Source: an uncultured Luminiphilus sp. (GTDB lineage: Bacteria > Pseudomonadota > Gammaproteobacteria > Pseudomonadales > Halieaceae). Taken from it: a stretch of DNA of 64,000 bases. Positions 19,665 to 29,945 of this stretch are shown here, piece after piece (the stretch's first letter is position 1; each line of letters begins with the position of its first letter). The DNA lies in the NCBI GenBank assembly GCA_943840615.1, contig CALSVI010000013.1, forward strand, positions 1 through 64,000. Reading direction: 5' to 3'. The position numbers and the translations under genes were made by a program. The notes below the pieces were generated by a model. The model was not told where the DNA came from and did not search any database. It worked only from the letters and a program-made list of their open reading frames with translations.

Positions 19665-20831
19665 ATGGAAACAGGGATTACTTTCACCTTCGCTGCCATT
19701 TTTCTGGGCGCGGCCATACTGTCTTCGGCGGCACTCTATGCCCGCCAGCCCATCATCATCGCCTATATCGCGCTCGGTATTGCGCTGGGTCCCTTTGGGC
19801 TGGGGGTCGTGTCCGATATGGAGCTCGTTTCCGGAGCGGGCCACGTCGGCATCATTTTGCTGCTGTTTTTACTCGGGCTGGATATGAAGCCGATCGCCCT
19901 CTGGAACAGCCTGAGACAATCCACGCTGGTAGCGGTTTTGAGTGCTGTGATCTTCGCCGCAACCGGCTACGCATTAAGTCGTCTATTTGGCTTCGCCGGG
20001 ATGGATGCAGTGCTGATCAGCGCTGCGCTCGTGTTCTCTTCTACGATTATTGGCATCAAGCTGCTACCTACCACTGTGCTGCACCACCGGCATCTGGGAG
20101 AGATGATGATCGCTCTGCTGCTATTTCAGGATCTGCTCGCCATCATTGTGCTCGTGATGATGGAGAGCGCGGGCGTCGGGGATCTGACCTGGCGTGCGTT
20201 ACTTCAGCCGCTACTGACTCTGCCTCTGCTGGGACTGGTGAGCTGGCTCAGCGTTAAAACTCTGCTGCTCACCCTCATTCGACGCTTTGACCGCTACCAC
20301 GAATATATTTTCCTGCTGTCGATAGGGTGGTGTCTCGGCATGGCCGAGCTGTCTGTCTGGCTGGGATTGTCTGCCGAGATCGGGGCCTTCATTGCCGGCG
20401 TCAGTATTGCCAGCAGCCCGATAGCGCAATACATCGCGATCAGTCTCAAGCCGTTGCGAGACTTTTTCCTGGTGGTGTTTTTCTTCTCTGTGGGTAGCGG
20501 GCTTGATATGACGCTTTTGCCGGAGATTGCCGTTCCCGCTCTTGTGATGGCCGCTGTTTTTCTGGCGCTGAAGCCTGCGGTATTCCACGTGTTGGTGCGG
20601 GGTGTCTTCGATGAGCCCAAATTGGCCTGGAACCTAGGGCTGCGGCTGGGACAGTGCAGCGAATTCGCGCTGTTGATCGCTTTTTTAGGACTCTCAAAAG
20701 GGTTGCTGGGCGGGCCTGCCGCCACGCTCATTCAGGCCTGCACGGTACTGACGCTGTTGGTGTCGTCCTACCTTGTGGTGCTCACGCTCCCCAATCCCAT
20801 TGCCATTAGAGAGGACCTGCGTCGCGACTAG
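19665..20831 (+). CDS. Cation:proton antiporter, CPA2/KefB membrane domain
   Basis: A 388-residue inner-membrane protein with about 12 hydrophobic segments, the GPFGLG motif near residue 43, LFLLGLDMKP and LLLFQDLLAI. It matches the membrane domain of KefB/KefC-type antiporters but ends without the cytoplasmic TrkA-N (RCK) domain. It could exchange K+ or Na+ for H+, and substrate cannot be read from sequence. The 239 bp before it (19426-19664) hold no recognisable gene. Confidence 0.85.
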   Translation: METGITFTFAAIFLGAAILSSAALYARQPIIIAYIALGIALGPFGLGVVSDMELVSGAGHVGIILLLFLLGLDMKPIALWNSLRQSTLVAVLSAVIFAATGYALSRLFGFAGMDAVLISAALVFSSTIIGIKLLPTTVLHHRHLGEMMIALLLFQDLLAIIVLVMMESAGVGDLTWRALLQPLLTLPLLGLVSWLSVKTLLLTLIRRFDRYHEYIFLLSIGWCLGMAELSVWLGLSAEIGAFIAGVSIASSPIAQYIAISLKPLRDFFLVVFFFSVGSGLDMTLLPEIAVPALVMAAVFLALKPAVFHVLVRGVFDEPKLAWNLGLRLGQCSEFALLIAFLGLSKGLLGGPAATLIQACTVLTLLVSSYLVVLTLPNPIAIREDLRRD

Positions 20832-20881
20832 CCCTTGCAAGCCACCCGCCGACGCAACCCGCCGGCGGACGGTGAATCAGC

Positions 20882-21811
20882 CTAGATGGCCGCTTCGAGC
20901 TCCGGCAGCGCCTCAAACAGATCAGCCACGAGCCCGTAGTCTGCAACCTGAAAGATCGGTGCATCCTCGTCTTTATTGATCGCTACAATGACCTTGCTGT
21001 CTTTCATGCCAGCCAAATGCTGAATAGCCCCGGAAATGCCCACCGCAATATACAGATCGGGCGCCACAATCTTTCCTGTTTGGCCCACCTGATAATCGTT
21101 GGGAACAAAACCGGCATCGACCGCTGCTCTAGACGCGCCGATCGCGGCATTGAGCTTGTCAGCAATACCCTCGAGCAGGCTAAAGTTGTCACCGTTCTGC
21201 ATGCCACGCCCGCCCGATATCACAACCGAAGCAGAGGTGAGCTCGGGACGATCAGATTGCGCCACTTCTTCTCGAATGAACTGCGATACACCCGCGTCGT
21301 GCGCAGCCCCACAAGCCTCGACGGTCGCGCTACCCCCTTCTGCGGCGACGCCATCAAAAGCCGTGGTCCGCACGGTGATGACCTTTTTGGCGTCTGACGA
21401 TTGCACTGTCGCAATGACATTGCCCGCATAAATCGGGCGCGTGAAGGTGTCTGCGCTCTCGATCGACAAAATGTCAGAGATCTGGGCTACATCGAGTAAC
21501 GCCGCCACTCTGGGCATGATGTTTTTGCCATTGGCCGTCGACGGTGCCAGTAAATTGTCATAGTCAGCGCCCAGCTCGGCAACCAGCAGGCTCACGTTCT
21601 CTGCCAGCTGATGCTCGTAGGCGGCGTTATCTGCACAGATGACTTTAGAGACGCCCGCAACCTGCGCTGCCGCGTCAGCCACAGCACCACAACCGGCGCC
21701 TGCCACGAGGATATCCACCTCACCGCCCAGCACGGCTGCCGCCGCTACGGCGTTGAGTGTTGCCGCTTTCAGCGCGGCGTTATCGTGTTCTGCAACGACT
21801 AGTGTTTTCAT
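20882..21811 (-). CDS. etfA: Electron transfer flavoprotein alpha subunit
   Basis: Binds the FAD of the ETF heterodimer, which carries electrons from acyl-CoA and other flavin dehydrogenases to ETF-ubiquinone oxidoreductase. The C-terminal FAD signature is clear: [14 protein letters not shown], then [45 protein letters not shown] (given as consecutive segments from about residue 200). The ATG overlaps the etfB stop in a TGATG arrangement. Confidence 0.96.
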   Translation of the reverse strand: MKTLVVAEHDNAALKAATLNAVAAAAVLGGEVDILVAGAGCGAVADAAAQVAGVSKVICADNAAYEHQLAENVSLLVAELGADYDNLLAPSTANGKNIMPRVAALLDVAQISDILSIESADTFTRPIYAGNVIATVQSSDAKKVITVRTTAFDGVAAEGGSATVEACGAAHDAGVSQFIREEVAQSDRPELTSASVVISGGRGMQNGDNFSLLEGIADKLNAAIGASRAAVDAGFVPNDYQVGQTGKIVAPDLYIAVGISGAIQHLAGMKDSKVIVAINKDEDAPIFQVADYGLVADLFEALPELEAAI

Positions 21812-22560
21812 CAGATCACCTTCGCTTCGTTTTTCAGTTTGTCTACCAGCTGCGAGACATCTTCAACTTTGATGCCTGCTGCCCGCTCGGGCGGGGGCGT
21901 CACCCCCACTTGCGTCACGTGGGTCTGTACCGACACCGAGAGCTGCTCGGGTGTCAACGTATCCAGAGGCTTCTTTTTGGCCTTCATGATATTGGGGAGC
22001 GAGGCGTAACGCGGCTCATTCAGTCGCAGATCCGTCGTGATGATCGCCGGCAGCGTTAAAGATACGGTCTGCAAGCCACCGTCAACCTCCCGCATGACCT
22101 CAACGGAACCCTCACCGATCTTCACCTCAGAGGCGAAGGTGCCCTGCCCCATCCCCGTCAGCGCACCCAGCATTTGGCCGGTTTGATTGTTGTCACCATC
22201 AATGGACTGCTTGCCCATGATGACCAGATCCGGAGACTCCTGAGCGACCACGCCCTTCAATAACTTGGCAATAGCCAGCGGCTCTGGCCTGCCTTCGACC
22301 TCTACATGAATGCCCCGGTCCGCCCCAAGCGCCAAAGCCGTGCGAATCTGTTCCTGGCAGCTGGCTTCACCGACTGACACTGCAACAATTTCGGTGACGG
22401 TGCCCGCCTCTTTGAGTCTGACGGCTTCTTCGACCGCAATCTCGCAAAACGGATTGATGGCCATCTTGACGTTATTCAGGTCAACGTCAGTGCCATCTGC
22501 CTTCGCACGCACTTTAACGTTGTAATCAACCACGCGTTTTACCGCGACCAATGCTTTCAT
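21811..22560 (-). CDS. etfB: Electron transfer flavoprotein beta subunit
   Basis: Partner of EtfA, binding AMP. The N-terminus [14 protein letters not shown] and the signature near residues 150-170 ([20 protein letters not shown]) are typical. The ATG at 22560 follows GGAGACACC, a good ribosome-binding site, so the longer open frame to 22611 is not used. etfB and etfA form one operon. The 291 bp upstream, shared with divergent ETF-QO, hold no further gene but must contain both promoters. Confidence 0.96.
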   Translation of the reverse strand: MKALVAVKRVVDYNVKVRAKADGTDVDLNNVKMAINPFCEIAVEEAVRLKEAGTVTEIVAVSVGEASCQEQIRTALALGADRGIHVEVEGRPEPLAIAKLLKGVVAQESPDLVIMGKQSIDGDNNQTGQMLGALTGMGQGTFASEVKIGEGSVEVMREVDGGLQTVSLTLPAIITTDLRLNEPRYASLPNIMKAKKKPLDTLTPEQLSVSVQTHVTQVGVTPPPERAAGIKVEDVSQLVDKLKNEAKVI

Positions 22561-22851
22561 GGTGTCTCCAGTCGAGTATGGATCTATATGCAGATTGTCT
22601 GATTGCCGCACCCGGGATCGGCTAGCGGTGCCCGCTGCTCGAAGGGTGCTTCACCCCTCGGCGACCCGCCCCTAAAGCCCTATGTTGCGCCGGCTAAGCC
22701 CTGTTTCGCTACTCCGTTGAACCTGTTCGTACGGCCCGCTTAGTGTATCATGCCGCCCCAAAGTAAAGCACCCGACGAGCCAAAATTGTAATGGATTTTG
22801 GTGATGTTGGAGATAATCAAGAAGCAGCTACCGGAACTCGCGAGGTGTAGT

Positions 22852-24501
22852 GTGGAAAGAGAATCCATGGAATTTGACGTTGTCGTTGTCGGCGCAGGCC
22901 CTGCCGGGCTATCAGCGGCCATCAAGCTCATGCAGTTAGCTGAAGCCGAGGGGCGAGAGACGACCGTTTGTGTCGTCGAAAAAGGCTCGGAAGTCGGCGC
23001 GCATATTCTATCTGGGGCCGTGTTAGAGCCCCGCGCGATGGAAGAGCTGTTTCCCGACTGGCAGGAGCGCGGCGCACCCCTCAATACGCCCGTTACCGGT
23101 GACACGTTTTACTTCTACACCGGGCAGGAAAGCGCCATTAAGCTGCCCGGATTCGCTATCCCCCGTCCCACGCACAACCACGGCAACTATATCGTCTCAA
23201 TGGGCAACGTCTGCCGCTGGCTGGCCGGACAGGCCGAAGCCCTGGGTGTTGAGATCTATCCCGGCTTTACCGCAGCCGAGGTCCTCTTCGACGAAGCCGG
23301 CGCGGTAAAGGGTATTGCAACGGGTGAGATGGGCGTCGGTGCAGACGGTCAGCAAAAGGATAGCTACGTTCCGAGTATGGAACTGCACGCGCGCTTTACG
23401 GTCTTTGCGGAGGGCTGTCGAGGTCATCTTGGAAAACAGCTTATCGCTCACTATGCGCTGGATGAAGGTAAAGACCCTCAACACTATGGCATCGGCATTA
23501 AGGAAGTCTGGAAAGTCGCTCCAGAAAAGCATCAGGAGGGCCTCGTGGTTCACGGTATCGGCTGGCCGCTCTCTGAATCGAACTCCAGTGGCGGCGCCTT
23601 TCTCTATCACGCGGAGAATCATGAGGTCTACTTGGGGCTGATCGCCGACCTTAACTACAGCAATCCCCATATGAGTCCGTTTGAGGAATTTCAGCGCTGG
23701 AAGACACATTCAAAAACACGCGAAGTGTTGGAGGGAGGAGAACGCATTGCCTACGGGGCAAGGGCGCTGGCCAAAGGCGGCCAAAATTCATTGCCAGAAA
23801 TGGCCTTCCCCGGAGGTTTACTCATTGGCTGCGATGCAGGCACGCTCAATAGCGTCAAGATCAAGGGCAATCACACTGCCATGAAGAGCGGCATGCTTGC
23901 CGCGGAGAGCATTATGGCGTCGCTTCAGAACGAGGCCGCCCCGGCAGTGCTTAAAGATTATGGCGACAGAATCAAGCACTCATGGCTTGGCAAAGAACTC
24001 CACAGCTCGCGAAATTTCTCGGGCTTTATGCATAAATTTGGCACCTTGCTGGGCGCGGCAATGGTCTGGATTGACCAGAATCTGTTTAGCGGCCGATTGC
24101 CCTTTACCCTGCATGACACGAAGCCCGATTACGCCTGCCTCGATGACGCATCTAGCGCAAAAGTCATTGAGTATCCCAAGCCCGACAACAACATTACCTT
24201 CGATCGCCTCTCTTCAGTGTTTATGTCCAACACCAACCATGAAGAAGATCAGCCGTGTCACTTAACACTTAGAGACGATTCGATTCCCATTACCGTTAAC
24301 CTGCCCCGCTTCGCTGAGCCTGCTCAACGCTACTGCCCCGCAGGCGTGTACGAAATTGTCGAGGACACTGAGGGGCCCCGTTTCCAGATCAACGCCCAGA
24401 ACTGTGTCCACTGCAAAACCTGCGACATCAAGGATCCGTCGCAAAATATTACCTGGGTAAGCCCTGAGGGTTTCGGGGGGCCGAACTACCCGAACATGTA
24501 G
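22852..24501 (+). CDS. Electron transfer flavoprotein-ubiquinone oxidoreductase
   Basis: A membrane-associated FAD/4Fe-4S enzyme that passes electrons from ETF to ubiquinone. Visible are the FAD dinucleotide motif VVVGAGPAGLSAA just after the start, the second FAD motif GGLLIGCDAGTLN, and the C-terminal cluster with CPAGVYE and NCVHCKTCDIKDPSQNITW, ending GGPNYPNM. The GTG at 22852 is chosen because GAGG lies 6 bases upstream and the product then begins VERESMEFDVV like homologues. It is divergent from etfBA, so the whole electron-transfer branch is encoded here. Confidence 0.95.
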   Translation: MERESMEFDVVVVGAGPAGLSAAIKLMQLAEAEGRETTVCVVEKGSEVGAHILSGAVLEPRAMEELFPDWQERGAPLNTPVTGDTFYFYTGQESAIKLPGFAIPRPTHNHGNYIVSMGNVCRWLAGQAEALGVEIYPGFTAAEVLFDEAGAVKGIATGEMGVGADGQQKDSYVPSMELHARFTVFAEGCRGHLGKQLIAHYALDEGKDPQHYGIGIKEVWKVAPEKHQEGLVVHGIGWPLSESNSSGGAFLYHAENHEVYLGLIADLNYSNPHMSPFEEFQRWKTHSKTREVLEGGERIAYGARALAKGGQNSLPEMAFPGGLLIGCDAGTLNSVKIKGNHTAMKSGMLAAESIMASLQNEAAPAVLKDYGDRIKHSWLGKELHSSRNFSGFMHKFGTLLGAAMVWIDQNLFSGRLPFTLHDTKPDYACLDDASSAKVIEYPKPDNNITFDRLSSVFMSNTNHEEDQPCHLTLRDDSIPITVNLPRFAEPAQRYCPAGVYEIVEDTEGPRFQINAQNCVHCKTCDIKDPSQNITWVSPEGFGGPNYPNM

Positions 24502-24510
24502 CGGGAAAAA

Positions 24511-24566
24511 GTTAGCTCAGGAAAAACCGGGTGCCTGAGCTGACGACGCTGTAAGCGTCGTCAGCT
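24511..24566. repeat. Overlapping inverted repeats at the ETF-QO / DUF1285 convergence
   Basis: Two stems share one arm. GTTAGCTCAGG (24511-24521) can pair with CCTGAGCTGAC (24534-24544), with one G-U pair on one strand. AGCTGACGACGC (24538-24549) can pair perfectly with GCGTCGTCAGCT (24555-24566). The stems are mutually exclusive. They cover the last codons of DUF1285 and start 10 bp after the ETF-QO stop. A role in bidirectional termination is plausible, although U-tracts are weak. Confidence 0.5.
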
Positions 24567-25096
24567 AAGTCAACCAGCCGGTACCATGCCGCTCTTGAAC
24601 ACAGTGCAGACAGGCCGTTGGGCAGTTCGATATAGGCCGCTCCGCTCGCTTGGGCCTCGCGTTTAAGCGGGTAGTCTGCTGAAACCGGAAACACGCCCCC
24701 TGCGTTGAGGGTGGCGACGAGCTCTACCTGACCCTCCACCTCAATCGCCTCGATATCAGTGATCATGAGCGGATGCAGCGCCACCTCGACCCGGCACTTT
24801 TCTACCGGAGTAACGAGGTAGTATTCGCCGTCTGCCTCTCTTCTCAGAATCCCCGCGAACAGCTGCCATAGCTCGGGGCGCTTAATGGGGACCCCTTCGT
24901 GATACCACGTGCCGTCAGCAGAGATCGCCATATCGACCTCGCCACAGTAATCGGGATCCCACAGATGCAGCGGCGCAGGATGCCGCCCATTGACCGACAA
25001 CAGCGCGTTGCTTCGAGTCGGTGCGTGGTGCCGGTCAGGCACCTGCCCCAACAAGACCTGCAAAGCATTTCCATCGCCATCTGCTTCATTGGCCAT
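24512..25096 (-). CDS. DUF1285 family protein
   Basis: A 194-residue protein of unknown function. The family signature is visible from about residue 38: PAPLHLWDPDYCGEVDM, ISADGTWYHEGVPIKRPELW, then READGEYYLVTPVEKCRVEV. Structures of the family show paired beta-rich domains and possible ligand binding, but no enzyme activity is established. The 3' end contains a perfect 12-bp inverted repeat. It is convergent with ETF-QO. Confidence 0.85.
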   Translation of the reverse strand: MANEADGDGNALQVLLGQVPDRHHAPTRSNALLSVNGRHPAPLHLWDPDYCGEVDMAISADGTWYHEGVPIKRPELWQLFAGILRREADGEYYLVTPVEKCRVEVALHPLMITDIEAIEVEGQVELVATLNAGGVFPVSADYPLKREAQASGAAYIELPNGLSALCSRAAWYRLVDLADDAYSVVSSGTRFFLS

Positions 25097-25125
25097 GACT
25101 GATTTTCCGTCAATCCAACGTCATG

Positions 25126-27003
25126 CTATCGAATGACGATGTCGGCCGAGTCACGCTGATACAACAAAAATTCCTCGAAACTCAACTGCTGTTGCTCGCT
25201 GTTACGCAGCTCTGACAGCTGCTGCTTCTCGCTGGCGTTCAAAGACCCGGCATCCCCCGGAGTGACCCGAGCAAGCTGCACCAGCGCGTAACCTTCACCC
25301 GGCAGCGCTACCCGCCGCAATGCATTGACCTGCCCCTGAGGCATTGTGAAAGCAGCCTCAAGAACAGTGCGGGGCAACTGGCTGGCTAGCCGGGTAGCGG
25401 CCAGCTCCACACGCCATTCCAAATCGAGTGCATTCGCAGCTGTTTCAAGGGGCTCACCGGCAGCCAGCATTGCTTCTGCATCGCCGGTCATCCTAGCGAG
25501 AGCGGCCGATTCAAGATCGGCCTTCAAACCCGCCCGCACAACCTTCCTGACCTCGCCAAAAGGAGCAATCTGCGGCGCGCGGACTTCTCTTACTTTCACC
25601 ACCGCAAAGCGCTGTCCCGATAGCTCAAGCACCTCACTATTGTTGCCTGCCTCCTTCACGTCATCGGAGAACGCAAGCTCGCGCAGCCGCACATCTGCAA
25701 ATAAGCCGGCACCCTCGTCGATCGAAAACGGCTCGGATTGCAGCACTTGGGCATCTAAGGCGTCGGCAGGTCCGTCTAGATCGGCTGCGTTGAACGCCAG
25801 GTCTCTTAGCTCCTCGACAGCCAACAGCAAAGTGCGCTCGATCTCTGCCGCCTCTATCGAGGCCCGCAACTCGTCGCGCACCAGCTCGTAATCAACGGCC
25901 TCCCCGGCGATCCTTTCTTCAAGCCGGATAAAGTGCGTCCCCGCATCAGTTTGCACTGCCGGCGAGATCTCACCTGGCGCGGCCAGATCAGCAATCGCAG
26001 ACTCCATCTCATCCGGGAACGCCGTGCCATCGGTGAAGCCCAGCTCTCCGCCCAGACTGGCCGAACCGAGGTCGTCAGATATGTCCGCCGCCAGATCAGC
26101 AAAGTCCTCTCCACGCTCTAGCCGCTCAGCCGCATCGGCAACGCGCTGGGCATAGGCGACGTCCGGTTCATCATCAGATTGAATCAGCAATATGTGTGAG
26201 ATTCGAGCCTGCTCAGATACTTCATACTCGTCCTTTACCGCCTCGTACTGCTCCTCGACTAACGCTTCGTCTACGGACACTGCAAAATCACTGCCCTCGA
26301 GCAAGATATAGTCAACGATCACCTGCTCGGGGTTAAAAAAAGCGGCTTCGTTGTCACGGTAGTATTGTTGCAGTGCCTCCATGGACAGGTCGTCATCAGA
26401 GACTAGGTTCTTGTCGGGGATCACCATATATCGCACATCGCGCTCTTCAGCGATCAGGTTGGCGGTGGCTGACAGCTCAAGCGAGGTTGCAAACTCAGTC
26501 TGATTGACCGCCGTCTGCAGTTGAGTCAGCACAATATCTTCTGCCTGCGCCCTACGAAAGCGCTCCGGGGTATATCCGGCATTAGCCAGCACACTCTTAT
26601 AGGCGTCGGGGGAAAACATGCCGTTTAGCTGAAACGCTGCGACGGAGGTAATCGACTTCGCGATCTGCGCGTCGGAGGCGACGAGATTCAGCTCCGTTGA
26701 TTTTTGCAGGAGCAGCGCCCGCTGAATCAGTGAGTCCAACGCTCTTGGCTGTAACCGCTCATCGTCGAGCATGGCTGGGTCAATGTTATCTCCCAAAATG
26801 CTGACTAATTGGCGCTTTTGTTGAGTGATCGCCTCCTGCAGTGCGAACGGCGTAATTTCCTCGCCATTCACCTCGGCCACTGAGGTGCCGGCGCCGCCTG
26901 GCAGCAACGTCTCCAAACCAAAGGCGGCAAACGACAGCACGATCAAACCGATAATGACTTTGGCAGCGGTACTCTGGGTACTCTGGCGCATGGACTGAAG
27001 CAT
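25126..27003 (-). CDS. ppiD: Periplasmic folding chaperone PpiD (SurA N-domain/parvulin)
   Basis: A 625-residue chaperone anchored in the inner membrane, assisting proteins leaving the Sec translocon. One N-terminal membrane segment (about residues 16-34) precedes a SurA_N domain and a parvulin-like PPIase domain from about 265 to 365 (RISHILLI ... FADLAADIS, GELGFTDGTAFPDEME). In E. coli this PPIase domain is inactive. It follows hupB, as in enterobacteria. Confidence 0.93.
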   Translation of the reverse strand: MLQSMRQSTQSTAAKVIIGLIVLSFAAFGLETLLPGGAGTSVAEVNGEEITPFALQEAITQQKRQLVSILGDNIDPAMLDDERLQPRALDSLIQRALLLQKSTELNLVASDAQIAKSITSVAAFQLNGMFSPDAYKSVLANAGYTPERFRRAQAEDIVLTQLQTAVNQTEFATSLELSATANLIAEERDVRYMVIPDKNLVSDDDLSMEALQQYYRDNEAAFFNPEQVIVDYILLEGSDFAVSVDEALVEEQYEAVKDEYEVSEQARISHILLIQSDDEPDVAYAQRVADAAERLERGEDFADLAADISDDLGSASLGGELGFTDGTAFPDEMESAIADLAAPGEISPAVQTDAGTHFIRLEERIAGEAVDYELVRDELRASIEAAEIERTLLLAVEELRDLAFNAADLDGPADALDAQVLQSEPFSIDEGAGLFADVRLRELAFSDDVKEAGNNSEVLELSGQRFAVVKVREVRAPQIAPFGEVRKVVRAGLKADLESAALARMTGDAEAMLAAGEPLETAANALDLEWRVELAATRLASQLPRTVLEAAFTMPQGQVNALRRVALPGEGYALVQLARVTPGDAGSLNASEKQQLSELRNSEQQQLSFEEFLLYQRDSADIVIR

Positions 27004-27058
27004 AGTATTCGGAGCTCTCTTATTCGTGGCGTCGTAAACACCAAGTACTAGACGTAAA

Positions 27059-27080
27059 GAAGGCGCACAAAGGCGCCTTC
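27059..27080 (-). terminator. Possible weak terminator after hupB
   Basis: GAAGGCGC and GCGCCTTC form an 8-bp stem around a 6-base loop 36 bp after the hupB stop. On the minus strand only TTT follows before ACG, so termination would be partial and ppiD could still be transcribed by read-through. Confidence 0.5.
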
Positions 27081-27115
27081 CTCAGTGCCGCCCCAAGACG
27101 GCAAAACAAGTTCAA

Positions 27116-27391
27116 TTACTTATTAACGGCATCCTTAAGCGCTTTACCGGCTTTGAACCCAGGCGAGTTCGAGGCCGCGATCTGGATGGTGTCACCAGTG
27201 CGTGGGTTGCGTCCCTGACGTGCCGCTCGTGCTTTAACAGAAAAGGTTCCAAAGCCTACCAACGATACACCGCCGCCCTTTGCGAGCTCACCGGTAATCG
27301 CACCAATCGCGGCATCGAGTGCACGACCGGCAGAAGCTTTAGAAAGATCCGCGTCCGCGGCGATGGCGTCAATCAAGTCATTTTTGTTCAC
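27116..27391 (-). CDS. hupB: DNA-binding protein HU-beta
   Basis: A 91-residue nucleoid protein of the HU/IHF family. The N-terminal helices [19 protein letters not shown], the [18 protein letters not shown] beta-arm with the Gly-Arg-Asn-Pro tip, and the C-terminal [13 protein letters not shown] are all canonical. It sits between lon and ppiD, the standard position of hupB rather than hupA. Confidence 0.97.
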   Translation of the reverse strand: MNKNDLIDAIAADADLSKASAGRALDAAIGAITGELAKGGGVSLVGFGTFSVKARAARQGRNPRTGDTIQIAASNSPGFKAGKALKDAVNK

Positions 27392-27501
27392 GTTGTTACC
27401 CCTCGAGTGGTTTCAGCTGAATATTCATCGGCACATATCTCAGAGCCTTGCGTTAGCCTACTCCTGACGCCGACCTCGGTCAACGCGTGAAACGCCCGAG
27501 A

Positions 27502-29922
27502 TCAGTGGGATCTGGGGCGATTGCCGCCTACCGATTCTGAGTCGGTTTCTTCGCTCTTACCCATCGCCGCCGAACCATCGAGGTAAGCCTCATCGTCCAG
27601 TGGCTCGGGAGGACGCTCAAGCGCGATTGCCAACACTTCGTCTATCCATTTCACAGGACGAATATCAAGATTTTCTTTAATGTTATCCGGCACTTCCTGC
27701 AGGTCTCGCTCATTTTCGTGAGGAATGATTACCGTGCCGATGCCACCCCGTCGAGCAGCAAGCAGTTTTTCTTTCAAGCCGCCAATAGGTAGGACCTCTC
27801 CGCGCAGCGTAATCTCTCCGGTCATTGCCACGTCGGCCTTGACCGGAATATCAGTAAAGCTGCTCACCAATGCGGTACACATGGCGATACCCGCACTCGG
27901 TCCATCCTTGGGTGTCGCGCCCTCGGGAACGTGGATGTGTATATCTCTTGAATCATGGCAACGCGCCGGGATTCCGAGCGTTTGCGATTTAGCACGCACG
28001 ACGGTGTTCGCGGCCTGTATCGACTCCTGCATGACATCCCCCAAAGAGCCAGTCTTGACCACGCGACCTTTGCCTCTGGTCGAGGCGACTTCAATGGTCA
28101 GCAACTCTCCACCCACCGAGGTCCACGCCAGGCCAGTCACCTGACCCACCTTATTCTCTTGCTCAGCAGTGCCAAAATTGAATTTTCTCACCCCGAGCAG
28201 GTCTGGTAGACCTTCCGGTGTAATCGTCTGGCCGGGCTCTCGCTCCTTCAGAGTAAAAGCCTTAACCATTCTTCTACAGACTTTGGCAATTTGGCGTTCC
28301 AGCGCCCGAACGCCCGCCTCGCGGGTGTAATAGCGAATGATGTCGAGGCAAGCCTCCTCAGACAAATCGATCTCATCCGGCTTGAGGCCATTCAGTTTGG
28401 TTTGCTTTGGAATGAGATAACGCAGCGCAATATTCAGCTTCTCGTCTTCGGTGTAGCCGGGAATCCGGATAATCTCCATGCGATCAAGAAGTGGCCCGGG
28501 AATATTCATGGTGTTGGAAGTGCACACAAACATCACATCAGACAGGTCGTAGTCGACTTCGAGATAGTGATCGTTAAACGCATGATTCTGCTCCGGATCG
28601 AGCACCTCTAGCATCGCTGAGGCAGGATCTCCGCGGTGATCCATACCCATCTTGTCGATTTCATCCAGCAGAAAGAGGGGGTTTCGCACGCCCGCCTTAG
28701 ACATCTTTTGCAGTAACTTGCCCGGCATAGAACCGATGTAAGTTCGTCGATGACCCCGAATCTCAGCCTCGTCGCGCACGCCACCCAGCGCCATCCGGAT
28801 AAATTTACGGTTGGTTGATCGAGCCAGCGATTCTCCCAGTGAGGTCTTACCGACCCCGGGAGGGCCGACCAAACACAGCACAGGCCCTTTCAACTTACGC
28901 ACGCGTTTTTGTACCGCGAGGTACTCCAATATTCGCTCTTTGACTTCTTCAAGACCAAAGTGATCTTCATCGAGCACGGCTTGAGCGCGCTTGAGGTCAT
29001 GCCTCACCTTGCTGCGCTTAAACCAGGGAATGCTCACCATCCAGTCCAGAAAACCCCGAACGACTGACGCCTCCGCAGACATGGGTGACATCATCTTGAG
29101 CTTGCCAAGTTCTGCGTTGGCCTTATCAAGCGCCTCCTCGGGCATGCGGGCTTCGTTAATTTTGTTCTGCAGGTCATCCACTTCGTTCGGCGCGTCGTCC
29201 ATTTCGCCCAGCTCTTTTTGGATAGCCTTCATCTGCTCATTCAGATAGTACTCACGCTGACTTTTTTCCATCTGCTTTTTCACGCGACCGCGTATGCGTT
29301 TCTCGACTTGAAAAAGATCAATCTCGGCATCCATCAGCGACTGAAGATGCTCAAGACGCCCGCGCACGTCAGCGATCTCTAAGATCCGTTGCTTCTCTTG
29401 AAGATCGACGCCCATGTGTGCCGAAATCGTATCTGCCAGACGCCCAGGCTCATCAATACCGGAAAGCGATGTCAGCACCTCCGCGGGTACTTTTTTACTC
29501 AGGCCGACATATTTTTCAAACTGCTCTACCGTCTCTTTGACCAACGCCATTGCATCTCGCTCTGGCACCGGATCAGCCTCAATTTGGCGCACCGACGCAA
29601 CCGCAAACTGCTCGTCATCATCAATCGCCAGCACGGCCGCCCTATAGCCGCCTTCTACCAACACTTTTATGGTCCCGTCGGGAAGTTTGAGCAGCTGCAG
29701 AATATTAGAGACAGTGCCGACCTGATACAGGTCGTCGACGCCAGGCTCGTCATCTGAGGCATTGCGCTGCGCAACAAGCAAAACCTGCTTGTTGTCGAGC
29801 ATCGCATGCTCAAGCGCTTCAATAGAACGCTGCCGCCCTACAAACAATGGCAGCACCATATGGGGGTATACCACGACATCTCGTAGCGGTAACAAAGGCA
29901 ATTGCTGGTCTTGGTCCGTCAT
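27502..29922 (-). CDS. lon: ATP-dependent protease Lon
   Basis: An 806-residue cytoplasmic AAA+ protease that degrades misfolded and regulatory proteins. The order is N-terminal substrate domain (PLLPLRDVVVYPHMVLPLFV), a coiled coil near 200-280, Walker A GPPGVGKTSLGESLA near 355, Walker B LFLLDEIDKM, and the C-terminal protease with catalytic Ser in PKDGPSAGIAM and Lys in LKEKLLAARRGG. The C-terminus carries an extra polar tail of about 25 residues. GGAG precedes the ATG by 6 bases, and a sigma-32-type promoter lies just upstream. Confidence 0.97.
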   Translation of the reverse strand: MTDQDQQLPLLPLRDVVVYPHMVLPLFVGRQRSIEALEHAMLDNKQVLLVAQRNASDDEPGVDDLYQVGTVSNILQLLKLPDGTIKVLVEGGYRAAVLAIDDDEQFAVASVRQIEADPVPERDAMALVKETVEQFEKYVGLSKKVPAEVLTSLSGIDEPGRLADTISAHMGVDLQEKQRILEIADVRGRLEHLQSLMDAEIDLFQVEKRIRGRVKKQMEKSQREYYLNEQMKAIQKELGEMDDAPNEVDDLQNKINEARMPEEALDKANAELGKLKMMSPMSAEASVVRGFLDWMVSIPWFKRSKVRHDLKRAQAVLDEDHFGLEEVKERILEYLAVQKRVRKLKGPVLCLVGPPGVGKTSLGESLARSTNRKFIRMALGGVRDEAEIRGHRRTYIGSMPGKLLQKMSKAGVRNPLFLLDEIDKMGMDHRGDPASAMLEVLDPEQNHAFNDHYLEVDYDLSDVMFVCTSNTMNIPGPLLDRMEIIRIPGYTEDEKLNIALRYLIPKQTKLNGLKPDEIDLSEEACLDIIRYYTREAGVRALERQIAKVCRRMVKAFTLKEREPGQTITPEGLPDLLGVRKFNFGTAEQENKVGQVTGLAWTSVGGELLTIEVASTRGKGRVVKTGSLGDVMQESIQAANTVVRAKSQTLGIPARCHDSRDIHIHVPEGATPKDGPSAGIAMCTALVSSFTDIPVKADVAMTGEITLRGEVLPIGGLKEKLLAARRGGIGTVIIPHENERDLQEVPDNIKENLDIRPVKWIDEVLAIALERPPEPLDDEAYLDGSAAMGKSEETDSESVGGNRPRSH

Positions 29923-29945
29923 GTCTCACTCCGTTGCTCTTGCCA

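Noticed and set aside
20832-20881. Terminator between the antiporter and etfA
   Set aside because: CCGCCG/CGGCGG can pair but there is no T-tract on either strand.
22561-22851. Promoters of etfBA and ETF-QO
   Set aside because: Several AT-rich hexamers are present, for example TATCAT near 22745, but no pair has a good spacing and match.
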